A stretch of 42,122 nucleotides of DNA from Pigoraptor vietnamica. Its lineage: Eukaryota; Opisthokonta; Filasterea. A program made the position numbers and the translations under genes. Where the stretch lies: assembly GCA_943704525.1 (NCBI GenBank), contig CALSCQ010001300.1:1-42122 (forward strand). Direction: 5' to 3'. Of this stretch, positions 20,101 to 29,202 are shown in pieces (within the stretch, counting starts at the first letter, position 1; each line of letters begins with the position of its first letter). The notes beneath the pieces were generated by a model. That model searched no databases. It saw only the letters and a program-made list of their open reading frames with translations, and was not told the DNA's origin.

Positions 20101-21100
20101 GCGCCACCTCGTACGCCTCCCGCGAAAATTCTTCCCATAGAGCGACGGCCGACGCTTGGGCCGGCGCAGCCTTCGACAGGCGCAACAAGTCCGTCAGCAC
20201 GGCGGACGCAACACCCCCCGAGAAGAACGCCGTCGCACACCTCCATGCAATCAAAGGCGGGGCACAGGCGACGGGCCGCGACACGAGCACAGTACGAACC
20301 AACACGTGAGACACGAAATTCCGGCCGGAAAAACTGCCCGCGTGCCGCAGAGTGTACGCGCGACCGGGCGCGAATAACGAGCGCGCCACACGCAGCACCC
20401 CTCTCGAAGGCCGTCCCGCAGCTACGCGCAGCACGTCGCACGAGACCATTTTGTCGTCTTCGTCGAAAAGCGCGAGGTCCAGAAGGATCGGATCCGAGTC
20501 GTCCCCGGCATTCTCAATGGGCACGACCGATACGTGAACGGCCAGGCACAACGGCACGGTTCGATAACGCACGTCCGGCACTCTGACTTTGCCCCCCAGG
20601 CTCAGACCATTTTGGAAGCCGACGTACATGCCGCACTTGTCGGACGTCGACACCGTGCCCGTGTAATCGCCCGGGTACTTCTTCGTGAGCCACTCGACGC
20701 AGGACGAGAGACGCGCAAACGAGGCGACATCCGTGATGGTATTCGCCACGGCGTACGTGACGTCCGCCATTTCGTTCGGCATCGACTCGACCTGACGCCC
20801 CCGCGATGGGCGGTCCTTGCCGGCGAGCGCTTCCTCGACAGCGCGCTTGTACTCGGGTCGCAAGTGCTCGTGGAAGGACGAGTCGATTACCTCGTGAAAC
20901 TTGGAACGCAGGGCGGTCGCATCTGCCTCGTTCACAGAGGCGCACGCTTCGGTCGCCTTGCGCGAGCGCTTGCGCGTCCCCCCTGCCGACAACTCCTCAT
21001 CCTGACGACGCTTCCTCTCGTTCGTCGTGCTCGTCGAGTCCGCATCGGCCATTTCCACGTCCGAAGGGACGGCATATCGATGGCGAGACATGCGCCGCAT
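17180..21100 (-). CDS. Intronless HECT-domain E3 ubiquitin ligase with a long insert in the HECT domain
   Basis: A single uninterrupted frame of 1306 residues (a second ATG lies nine bases downstream at 21091). The N-terminus is basic (KRR and KRSRK, NLS-like). About 700 residues that I do not recognise follow; they are mainly helical and Ala/Leu-rich with several acidic patches. The C-terminal part is a HECT domain: LNPLMISARFEGELGKGPG near 800, FGRLMGCAVVRREPID, then FWRWVDGLSPEEIGDLLEFVTGS and YPTARTCSRQLVLPPY. Cys1274 is the expected thioester cysteine, and the chain ends ...CRDFGFV as is usual for HECT enzymes. HECT ligases take ubiquitin from an E2 on this cysteine and pass it to a substrate. 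About 160 residues (roughly 1037-1198), basic then strongly acidic, interrupt the domain just before the FWRW motif. Substrate unknown. It is the only intronless gene among intron-rich neighbours. Confidence 0.88.
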   Translation of the reverse strand: MRRMSRHRYAVPSDVEMADADSTSTTNERKRRQDEELSAGGTRKRSRKATEACASVNEADATALRSKFHEVIDSSFHEHLRPEYKRAVEEALAGKDRPSRGRQVESMPNEMADVTYAVANTITDVASFARLSSCVEWLTKKYPGDYTGTVSTSDKCGMYVGFQNGLSLGGKVRVPDVRYRTVPLCLAVHVSVVPIENAGDDSDPILLDLALFDEDDKMVSCDVLRVAAGRPSRGVLRVARSLFAPGRAYTLRHAGSFSGRNFVSHVLVRTVLVSRPVACAPPLIAWRCATAFFSGGVASAVLTDLLRLSKAAPAQASAVALWEEFSREAYEVARSVDVSDLAGAVLEALPCVYKDPLKCVDALDLLMDKFEGEDAASVLRLQGVVVDAMPLQALEDAIFPRGGTRGMFTHSLVIEHPRLATMVFRRFPRDSKVWDMSAIDADSLAVDACASGNLDLLRLVLDARGPRVLCAGDRALEDAPYRCAADSGNMTEEMRECILQTIVAASPKLSKERARELCRYLAWDLSDGANCAWLSDQGVALLRRVFANDTHRAVMVREMLAICAHIGLGPGSEVWGDRAPLTDPDPDDADDIFRPSCSASGLAVLAAALDHRVYDDDPGVIAPLQGVAPRKLQETLLRAVERIISMLPLDEDMDEDIVAETRAVFANGLLTVFHCLQVFAPESAVRGKWVPEPLAVLLCVMVDDEYIRDFMAIFAGLEDGIGYSDCTRAIAAAAPMVIERLCAMSDEFVRAFVTHNVRYFREQMEDATPEMEAEHVLVIDRSRIVASALAAPTFKNKTEMGSLNPLMISARFEGELGKGPGVVSAALTAIARELLSRREGLFVTRHAGTGAYFSESATDAESLVKYRLFGRLMGCAVVRREPIDAHLAPAFMMLFMDNDYGTSFDALAKVDPELHASLSKHVRDVQLDAAALSVLGEPRFTRALSSGEEIELCEGGREMALSEGNKGRYLDLMAQSIVRDSVIAQMDALSDGFADVLTYPVDTGFLRLLPPDALGKAIFGLQRVSGADLRRLAVHYAPHAALGENPGDHANGGRRNQRNAARRGAPARVGAAGANAAAGPAEQGQANAVGAAQPGPRRSQRLIGREERERGNRQETRDRQNLIAALNFAAFVNSEHARAVTDAVLRMTDLHGMLMGGDSEDDDDDSDFDADAEFDMFWGGDLNANGAPADVVRVDIDKMHPAAAMFWRWVDGLSPEEIGDLLEFVTGSRHLPPDALAAQERAPGAHDDDEANYKIEITVDPNLAKDAYPTARTCSRQLVLPPYEDEATLRDKLKTAISQCRDFGFV

Positions 21101-21648
21101 GGCGCGAAAAGTTATGCCGTCGAAAAATAAAAGGCGGAATCACAAGTGGTACAACAATTACACAAGGGAACAAGTGAGGTCGCTCCACTCACGATCCCAA
21201 CATAAACGATACGTTAAATAGAGGCACGCACACTTCGCACAACAGGGGTACTCGCATGAACCCCTGCTCTTCACGATCACACGCAAAAGAGACGCACACT
21301 TCACATCCAGTGTGAGTGCGTGCGTGTGCGTGTGCATATGTGCGTGCGTGTACGTGTGCGTGTGTGCGTTTCAGTTACACCGTCGTCATCACAAAGAGCC
21401 TTGATTTATTTCGCAACGGCCAATCCCATACAAATTTCATAGTGAATGGAAATTTATTTGAATTGCACAGTGTGGCGCCAAACCAGAACTTTCCGTTATC
21501 TCACGTGCATACGGTGTAACGGTGTAACGAAGCTTTACTATCGTAAAATATATTCCGATGTTTATTCTTTGATTCCAGCACTGCGTCAGTTGAAAATCCC
21601 ACGGCTTCGTTTTTTCTCTCCGGTTTTCGCTCACCTATTTCTCAAAAA
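21101..21648. other. Divergent promoter region, HECT ligase / START protein
   Basis: About 550 bp between two divergent starts. It holds a GT/GC-T microsatellite at 21310-21372 and a CGGTGTAA tandem near 21509-21525. An AT-rich part just before the START gene includes AAATATATTCC near 21545. No coding potential is supported. Confidence 0.5.
21310..21372 (+). repeat. Imperfect (GT/GC-T) simple repeat
   Basis: Alternating purine-pyrimidine tract built of GTGC and GTGT units in the gap between the HECT and START genes. Confidence 0.7.
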
Positions 21649-22542
21649 ATGGCGGGCGATCTGAAGGAGCAGCACGAGAACTTTGCGGCGCTGCTGGATA
21701 AGCCCGATTTTACGGGCTGGCAACCATACATTGAGACGTTCGGATTCAAGATTTTCCGGCGAACTCGCGCCAAGTCCGAGCTGTACGAATATCTCGTGGG
21801 TTGTTTGCAGAATCTACGTAGGGTATTTGTTGTGGGCACTGTGCGTGGAGGCGATGCTTATATTAATGTGGAGGTGCGTATGATTATTAAGTTATTATTG
21901 GCCGATTGCGTAGGCGCACGGCGTGCTCCCAGACGTGCACCCGGAGACCTGCCATCGCATCTTCACCGACTATGACCTCCGCAAGAGCTGGGACGAGTAC
22001 ATTTTTAACCATCGGTACATCTCGGGGACGCACGGCGACGGGCACATGTACTGTGCGGTCAAGTACCCGTGGCCGCTGACCAACCGCGACTACGTGTACA
22101 TGCTGCACTCGCACTCAATCGAGCGACCGACATCCGAGCACAAGATTCTGTCGGTTATTGGGCGCAGCAAGGAGCACACCGAGGCGCCCGAGAGCAAGAG
22201 CTTTGTCCGTGTCGTTGACTACGAGCAGGTCCTCGCGATGCGGAAGCACGAGAAGGGCACGGAAATCCTGATGCACTATTTTGACGACCCGCGCGGTAGC
22301 ATTCCCACGGTGAGTTGCGTTGTCAAGACAAGCGCACCGCGTATTGTGTGTCTTCTTTTGGCAAATGCTGTTTCCACACCTCGAATCGGCTCAGTTGTGA
22401 CCGCGTTCGCCCCACTGACTTATGCCAATTGTTCGTGTTCCAGTTCGTCATCAACTGGGCCGCGCAGACGGGCGTACCAAACTTCCTCAAGAAGTTTCAC
22501 CAAGTGTGCCTTGACCACCAGAAGAAGACGGCCGGCAAATGA
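21649..22542 (+). CDS. PCTP/STARD2-like START-domain lipid-transfer protein
   Basis: Three exons, 21649-21795, 21914-22309 and 22444-22542, joined in phase, giving 213 residues. That is almost exactly the length of animal phosphatidylcholine transfer protein. The START domain fills the whole chain: LYEYLAHGVLPDV across the first join, YDLRKSWDEYI, VKYPWPLTNRDYVYM, then FDDPRGSIPTFVINWAAQTGVPNFLK across the last join. These match the order of motifs in PCTP (YRKQWDQYV, VKYPFPMSNRDYVY, INWAAKNGVPNFL). The protein is a soluble carrier that binds one lipid, probably a phospholipid, in a closed cavity. No signal peptide or membrane helix is seen, so it should be cytosolic. The ligand is inferred from family and length. 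Confidence 0.92.
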
Positions 22543-22798
22543 GCGGCGTGAGTAAACGGCGAAGTCAAAAAAACCGGAAAAAAAGGGGGTTTCGTTACGC
22601 TGTGTAACAGCACGTGACCACGGGAATTTGGCGGACACTTCTCGCATGTTCTCGGTTTCACGTAGTGCAATTCATTCGCACTTCCCTTAATGCAGACTCA
22701 AGTAGAGCGGCTGTGCTTTCGCGCGTATATGAGTTCTGGTTTGTTTTGCTTCTGAAGAACGAGGTCGACGTTTGGTGGGCTCTGCCACGTTGTGAAAG

Positions 22799-24789
22799 AT
22801 GTCGCGGCCGCTGGACTATTCGAAATGGAACAACATTGAGATTAGCGACGACGAGGACGACACGCACCCGAACATCGACAAGGAGAGCCTCTTCCGGTGG
22901 CGGCATCAGGCGCGTGTGGAGCGCGAGAAGCAGGAGAAGGAGGAGACGGAAAAACTCATCGCCGCAAAGAAGGAGTGAGTATATATCGCGTCATATCGCG
23001 TTGCGGTTGTCCGCAGCGTGTGGGTGTGTGGTGTGCGTGTGCGCGCGCATGTGCTTGCGTGCGTAAATGTGTGCGGAGAGTATGTGTGGGTGTGGCGATG
23101 CACTGTTGTGCACGTGTTTGTGTGCGTGTGTGGTGTGCGAGTGCGCAGTACTGTTATATTGACATGGGTTTCCCCCAGGACGCACTCGAAGGTTGAAGAA
23201 GTGCAGCAGAAGATTGCACAGGTGAGAATGCCACCCTCTGTGACTCGGATGCATCGCACACTGTCACTCCATGGTGGTCACCTTTGCTTTGATGGGCATG
23301 CATTCGCCTTTGATATGCGCTGCAGTTGCCGTTCCTGCTCGTGATTCCCGTGTGCGGCTCTGGCACTGCTAGTTGACGCTCCAATGCATCCGTCCGCAGT
23401 ATGGCGAGAACAGCCCCGAAGTCGCCGAGCTGAAGGCGAAGCTCACGGAGCTGGAGAAGCAGGAGCTCCACTTTGCCCAGAAGGAAGCCGAAATCCGCCG
23501 ACAGAAGGAGTTGTACCCGAAGTGGAACATCGACAACATCTGCAAGCCGGGCTTCGACAAAGTGGTGGGTGGCTGCGCGGGGGAGAGAGTGCATGCCGGT
23601 GTGTCTCTTGCGGGCGGCCGGCTGTTTGTGGACTGCAGGTGGCTTGTTATGTGTCGGAGAATAGAGGCTGTCGCCCCAGTAGACGCGTTCGCCCTGTGTA
23701 CATCGTTGCGTCGTAGTTGCCGCCGCTGCTTTCAATCTGACTTTGCGCTGGATGTGGTGCGCAGGTGCTCAACAAATCGACCGCGCCGGCCGCCGCGCCT
23801 GTGGACGAGGAGCAGGAGGCGAAGGACACTGTGGGTGCTTGCTGCTTCATGTGTGCGCAGTTGCAGTGTGCGTGTTATTTCCGCGTCGGTGTATCTCAAA
23901 GCACTCATGCGTGCGCTGCCATGTCACCACGCGTGCCTGCGTGTTCTCTGACCCCCTCCCTGCCTGCGACAGACCAAGTTTTTCAAGGACAACGAGAAGC
24001 GCATCAAGAAGTTTGGCATGCTCCAAAAGTTTGAGGACTCGCACCGCTTCCTCATGGAGAATCCCGACCTCGCCGCGGAGGGAACGGCCAACTACCTCGT
24101 CCTCTGGGCCATCGAGCTCGAGATGGAGGGCAAGCACGACCTCATGCGGCACGTGGCCCACCAGACGATCGTGATGCAGTACATCCTCGAGGTCGCCAAG
24201 ACGGCCAAGCGGGATCCAAAGTCGTGCGTCAACGGCTTCTTCCAGCGGTGCGTGCTTGCGTGCGTGTGCATGATATATTGCGAGTGTGTGTGGGCCGTGT
24301 TGATTGTTTGTGTGTGTGCGTTCGCACGAGTGTGTGTTCGCACATAGGCTTCCTGTTGCGCTTGTTGACACGTGCCGCATTCGCGTCCGCAGCATCAAGG
24401 CCGCAGATCAGGCGTACATGGACGCGTTCCAGGACGAAGTGGCGCAGTTTGTCAAGCGCGTCGAGGCCCGCGCAAAGGTCAAGATTGAGGAGGCCACGCG
24501 CGAGTTGGAGGAGGAGGAGCGCCAAAAGCGGCTCGGTCCGGGCGGGCTGGACCCGCTCGAGGTGCTGGAGGAGCTCCCCGCCGACATGCGCGAGGCGTTT
24601 GAGACGCAAGACATGCCGAAGCTGCACAAGGCCCTCGCCGCGCTTCCCATCAAAGAGGCGCGGCTCTACATGAAGAAGTGCGAGGACTCCGGGCTGTGGG
24701 TGCCGTCGAAGGAGGCCAAGGAGGAGGCGGCCGCGGCGGAGGCGGCGGAGGCGGCGGAAGCGGCCGCGCGCGAGCAGGCCGGAAAGTAG
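22799..24789 (+). CDS. CDC37: Cdc37, HSP90 co-chaperone for protein kinases
   Basis: Six exons: 22799-22974, 23179-23221, 23400-23564, 23765-23830, 23973-24247 and 24393-24789, giving 373 residues. The N-terminus [20 protein letters not shown] followed by THPNID and [12 protein letters not shown] is the conserved Cdc37 signature. Ser16 matches the CK2-phosphorylated serine (Ser13 in animals) needed for kinase clients. A coiled coil follows ([11 protein letters not shown] to [15 protein letters not shown]). The HSP90-binding middle region has [20 protein letters not shown]. The C-terminal part contains [15 protein letters not shown] and [14 protein letters not shown], ending in an Ala/Glu-rich tail. 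Cdc37 loads newly made kinases onto HSP90 in the cytosol. A TATA-like GCGTATATGAG lies about 75 bp upstream. The end of exon 3 could be 3 bp shorter; this changes one residue. Confidence 0.95.
23008..23150 (+). repeat. GT-rich simple-sequence intron
   Basis: Most of the first Cdc37 intron consists of imperfect GTGTGC/GTGTGG units on the sense strand. Confidence 0.7.
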
Positions 24790-25108
24790 ATGGCGGGGAA
24801 AGACTGGCGCACGTGACCAGCAGCGTGCACGTAACGATGTGGTCGCCGTTTGTGCGGGATTTGGCGTCGCTCTTTCTTCGTACGTTTTTCCTCGTGTACT
24901 TTTCGCTCTGCGTTAAGTTTTGGTTTGCGGCTGTGCGGCGCTGCGCGCGTGCTCTCCGTTTGCGTAATAGATTGGTCTGGTCTGGGACATTTTCCTTTTG
25001 TGGGCCCATGCGACGCAATTCATTAACGGCGGGACGGCGCCCACAAGCAATCGACACGCTGCAAATAATATGCACACTCAGCACGCGATGCACGCAGCGA
25101 GAAGGTGG
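24790..25108. other. Convergent spacer between Cdc37 and the CLIP-like gene
   Basis: About 320 bp with the 3' ends of two convergent genes. T-rich in its middle; no gene, RNA or clear polyadenylation signal recognised. Confidence 0.45.
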
Positions 25109-28100
25109 TCACTTGTTCTCCGTGATGGGAACGATCTTGTCCGAGTACTTGACGAAGACGCCGTGGTTCGGCTTGCTGCGCATGGACGCACGAAAGTAAG
25201 TGCGAGCGTACGGACCCGCGTCTAAAACGAATTGTGGCAAAACACACTGTCGCATCGCAATAGACCAAGCCATCTCAGCCCAGTGCAGCACATTCGAGTG
25301 TCCCACAGGCCATACGCACCATGCAAAGTACTGCCGCCCGTGCACGGACCCATTGTTCTTTCCGACTAGAAGAGGGCAGAAGAGAGAGGCGAACGTCAGA
25401 AATAAACGTGTGTTCAACTTTCCGGTGGTACGACAACACGAAGAGCACGTGACCGGCGCCACTCACCGGGCTTCTTCAGGACGACGCCGACCCACACGCC
25501 CTTGGCGAAATCCGTTAGCCCAATGTACTTGATCACGCCGACCTCGCCGTTCACAGACACGTTCTGCCCCTCCCGGAGATCGTGCCGCTGCGCCTGCTCC
25601 CGCTGCGGGCGCGGCGATGACGGCGTTGCGCTCGCGGCGTGGATGTTGTGGTTGCTTCCCGATCCGCGCTGCAGCGGATGCGTCGGTGTCTCGAGATGGT
25701 GCCCTTCCGATGCTGAGGCCGCAGCGGACACGGCGCCGTGCTTCTCTGACGAGGGTGTCGCAGCGGCGGGAGCATGCGCGCCCGGAGTTGAGTGCTTGTC
25801 CGCCGACGCTGTGGCTGCCTGCAAGTGCGACTGCGCGGTAGTGACTGCAACGGACTGTGTCGAAAGCGGCGCTCTCTGTTCCCCCGACACAAGCGCCTCA
25901 ATCGAAGCAGCCGCCGCAGCGACATTCGCCGCGTGATGTGCCTGCGAGGCGCGCACTCCATTGGGCGTGTTCTGCCCCGAACCCGCCCTCGAGCCTGTCC
26001 TGCTGCCGCCCTGCGCAGACCCCGAGCCACTACCGAGTTCGTGCTCCTCGCGCAGTCGCGCCGCCCTCTGCAGCGCTGCGGAAGTGGCTGTAGGCAACGG
26101 TGCGTACGCCTGGTGCGGCACGTGCGCGTGGCCGGGAAGCGAGGTTGCAGAGTGCGCGGAGGCAGAGTGCGCGGAAGCCGAGTGCGCGGGCGCAGCATGT
26201 GCCTGCGTTGGGTGATCGGCGTTCGCGGCCTGCTGGGCATGCGCGTGGTGGTTGGGCACCGTCCCGTGAGTGCGTGACGACTCATCGTTCGCATGCGAAG
26301 GACCCTCTGCAGTAGACGCGTGCGCCTTGGTTTCCGCGAGTCGCGCGAGGAGTCGGGGTGAGAGCATCGCTGTGATCATCGGATCGGACAGAGCCGCCCC
26401 GAGCGTGCCAGGAGGGTGCGCTGCACCCGAACCGTCTCCGTGCGCAAACGACTGCGAGTGCGGCAGGCGACGCGGAGAATCTGTCGGCGCGTGCGTCGTG
26501 CGACCGGCGAGGTACCGCGCCTCAGTGACCGACGCAGCGCGTGCAAACGAGGAGCCCTCAGTCCTTCCAGCGCGCAGCGGGGCAACCGTCCCAGACAAGG
26601 CAACACGCTGCGCCGCAGGGGCATGGCCGGCCCTCGCGGCGCCTTCGTTTTCCGCTGGCGCACCATCCTCCCGCAACGGAGCCACATCCTCTGCATCGTC
26701 GTTGTCGGCATCGGCATCTCCCTTGAAACCGCGCGACAACGTATGGACCTCCACAGCGGTATCGAAGCGCACCGAGAGAGACTTGCCACCCATCGCGCGC
26801 TTGTGTGTACCCGCGTCCTCCAGCTCTCTTCGCCGCGACGAGTCATTCGCACTCGCGACATGCGACATCGTCGAAGGCACCGGCTGCGTTCGCGGGGCCG
26901 GCTGTTCCGTACTTCGCCCACCGTCATCAGACCGCGGTGCCGGCTGCGTGTCCGCACCCGCGTCGCCCGCACCAGTCGGCGGTTCGGCCCACTCGGGGTG
27001 CGTCTCCCGAACTTTTGCCTCAGCCGCCTCCAGCGCCGCGCGTACCTGAGCAACAGGCGCTGCGTTGGGGGGCGACGGAAGTGCAGGGTCTTCGTCGTCC
27101 GCGCTTGCGATGAGCTCGCGTGGCGTGCGACCCATGGCGTCGCGTTGGAAGGGGTTCGCATTGTGCGCCAACAGCACGTCGACAACCTTTACGTGCCTCC
27201 CAACGGCCGCCAGATGCAGGGGAGTGGCACCGTCCAGCCCGGGCACTGTGGCTGCAGAGACAGGAAGAGAGAAAAACCGCAGTGAAATGGGGTGAGACTA
27301 TAGGCGTCGCGATTACGCAACAACAACGACTCGTGCTCTACATTGAGCGACAGCTCCGCCGGTCCGATGCCACGGCACCCATCAAACACAGATAGAAAGG
27401 GCTCCTGGCGAAAAATCTGCGACACTATACTCTGCCCCGCACACACCCTCAATATTAGCAGGAGTTCGTCCTTCGAGCAGCGTTCCTACGACCGCGTCGC
27501 AGCCGTAATGCGCGGCCACGTGCAGCGGCGTCATGCCCGTCCACTCGCTTGCCAGGTCCGCAGAGGCGCCAAGGAGCACAAGGGAGGCCGCAAGACGCGC
27601 CGCCCGCCGCGCATCGCCGTAACCCTCTGCGGCACAAGAAAGCGTCAACGAAAGTCCAGCCCATACACAACGTGCACATGCTGTTTGCGCGGTGTACGAG
27701 GTCTGTCTAGAGTGAGTGCACTGGGGCAAAGAGAGCATAAACAATGCCTCGGACACAACACGCGAACAAGCGCAAGTGAAGCACACCTGCGCCAGCCCTT
27801 GCCGCGTAGTGCAGCAGCGTCATCCCTGTCATTCCGTCGCGGTCGTCAAGGTGGCCCCCTCGGCACAGTATCTGTTTTGCAATGTCCTCGATGTGCGCCT
27901 GAGCCAACGGCGTCCACTGCCGCAGAATGGCAAACAGCTGCGCCACGGACGTGCTCGGCCTGCGAAGAGCGGCACGGTTGAACCCAGCGCACAGAGCGGC
28001 ACAAAAAATGCCCTAAAATGCAGGGACGTACATGACCCTCACGACAACACATAACAATTATACTCACTCATCTGCTCAAAGCACAGCTAAACTCCATCGA

Positions 28101-28447
28101 CTGCAACAAGCGGGCACACGTTTGCACTCTCTGTTCAGAAAGCACACCCACCCTGCGATAATGTCCCAGCAGCCGGTGCAGCCCGGATTCACGTAGTCGA
28201 CTCCCTTGCCGGCGCACTGGCGATTGCGTGAGCGTGCCGTCATATAAGCATCAAGAAAATAATCTCACTCGACACACACATTGACTCGACATATAGAGAC
28301 AAGAAAAGGCGCACTTCGTCTCCGACCACAACAGCGCGACGCCCGTGCACAGAGAGAGACACCATCCGGTCCAGCATGCGAACATACCGAGGAGCACACG
28401 GGCGGCACGTCGGAAGCGGGGTGTGCCACGGCCTGCTGCGTCTTCAT
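25109..28447 (-). CDS. CLIP3/CLIP4-like ankyrin-repeat and CAP-Gly microtubule-binding protein
   Basis: Seven exons on the minus strand: 28447-28388, 28216-28152, 27959-27787, 27626-27447, 27251-25467, 25365-25320 and 25175-25109, all in phase, giving 791 residues. The N-terminus (AVAHPASDVPP, then VDYVNPGC) leads to VAQLFAILRQWTP and LDDRDGMTGMTLLHYAAR. This order matches animal CLIP3/CLIP4 (HP motif, LFAI-RQW, NDRDGLTDMTLLHY). Three ankyrin repeats follow (GMTPLHVAAHYG, ATPLHLAAVGRH). Residues about 210-710 are a low-complexity Ala/His/Ser/Pro linker. The C-terminus is one CAP-Gly domain spread over three exons: GLTDFAKGVWVGV, then GKNNGSVHGRQYFA, then CKPNHGVFVKY. CAP-Gly domains bind the EEY/F tails of tubulin and end-binding proteins. 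Animal CLIP3 has two CAP-Gly domains; here I see one. The short first exon is the least certain part. Confidence 0.87.
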
Positions 28448-29202
28448 GACGGCCAGCGTTGACCGGCCCCGCGAAACGCGGGACGTATTGCTCTGCCATG
28501 TGACGCGCCACGTGAGCTCGCTGAACAGTCAACGGTGGCACACACACATTCGCAAGTGCAATAGACCTCAGTGCGTGGCAGCCCTTGGGGTTCAACCCAT
28601 CGACTCTAGCACGTGCAACACATAGGGACATGCGCAGTACAGAGAGACATGCCCACCGTAGCATCCATCCCAGGCATCTCCCTCGCACGCGCCGTGCTGG
28701 TCTGCGTGAGGAGAGAGCGGCGGTGGAATGGCGCGGCTATCGGAGACTTCGACGCCCCATGTGCAATTGCGCAGACCACGGGAAACGGAGCACGACAAGT
28801 GTGTCTGCACACTCTGCGGCGGGGTGTGCGCGTGTCGCAGCAGCACAGCGCTCACGGAGACTCGCAAAGACGAGAGAGGAGGAGAGGAGAGAGGGAGAGG
28901 AGGAAGTAGCACAGATCAAAAAAACGACCTTGAATAGACTGGCGGTTTTTGCGACTGCCGAGATCTCGGCTGGGGTAACCAGGGCAGAGGGAGCGCCGTT
29001 GCTTCATGCTTTGGGGCACCCCGTTCAACTGCTACAACACACCTCTTACTGCGTGGCGGTCGCAGAGAAAAGAGGAGGCTGCGCGTTGCACTCGAGGCCG
29101 CAGTGTGTCGCGCGCGCTCTCGCCGGAGGAAGAGTGTGTGTTGTCTCAAAGGTGTGTAACGTGTCTGTAACCGAGCGAGTGCTCCACTTCGTGGGGGGCA
29201 AG
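28448..29202. other. Divergent promoter region, CLIP-like / CCHC genes
   Basis: About 755 bp between the two starts. It contains a purine-rich GAGAGAGG tract at 28866-28910 and a single GGGGCACCCC that fits the loose kappaB consensus near 29012. No coding potential is supported. Untranslated first exons may lie here. Confidence 0.45.

Noticed and set aside
18338-20140. 600-codon plus-strand frame opposite the HECT ligase
   Set aside because: Antisense shadow caused by high GC; its Arg/His-rich composition has no recognisable fold, while the minus strand encodes a clear HECT domain.
29011-29020. GGGGCACCCC as a kappaB site of the CCHC gene
   Set aside because: It fits the loose consensus but is single, lies close to the start and is expected by chance at this GC content; used only as a caution for the NF-kappaB promoter sites.
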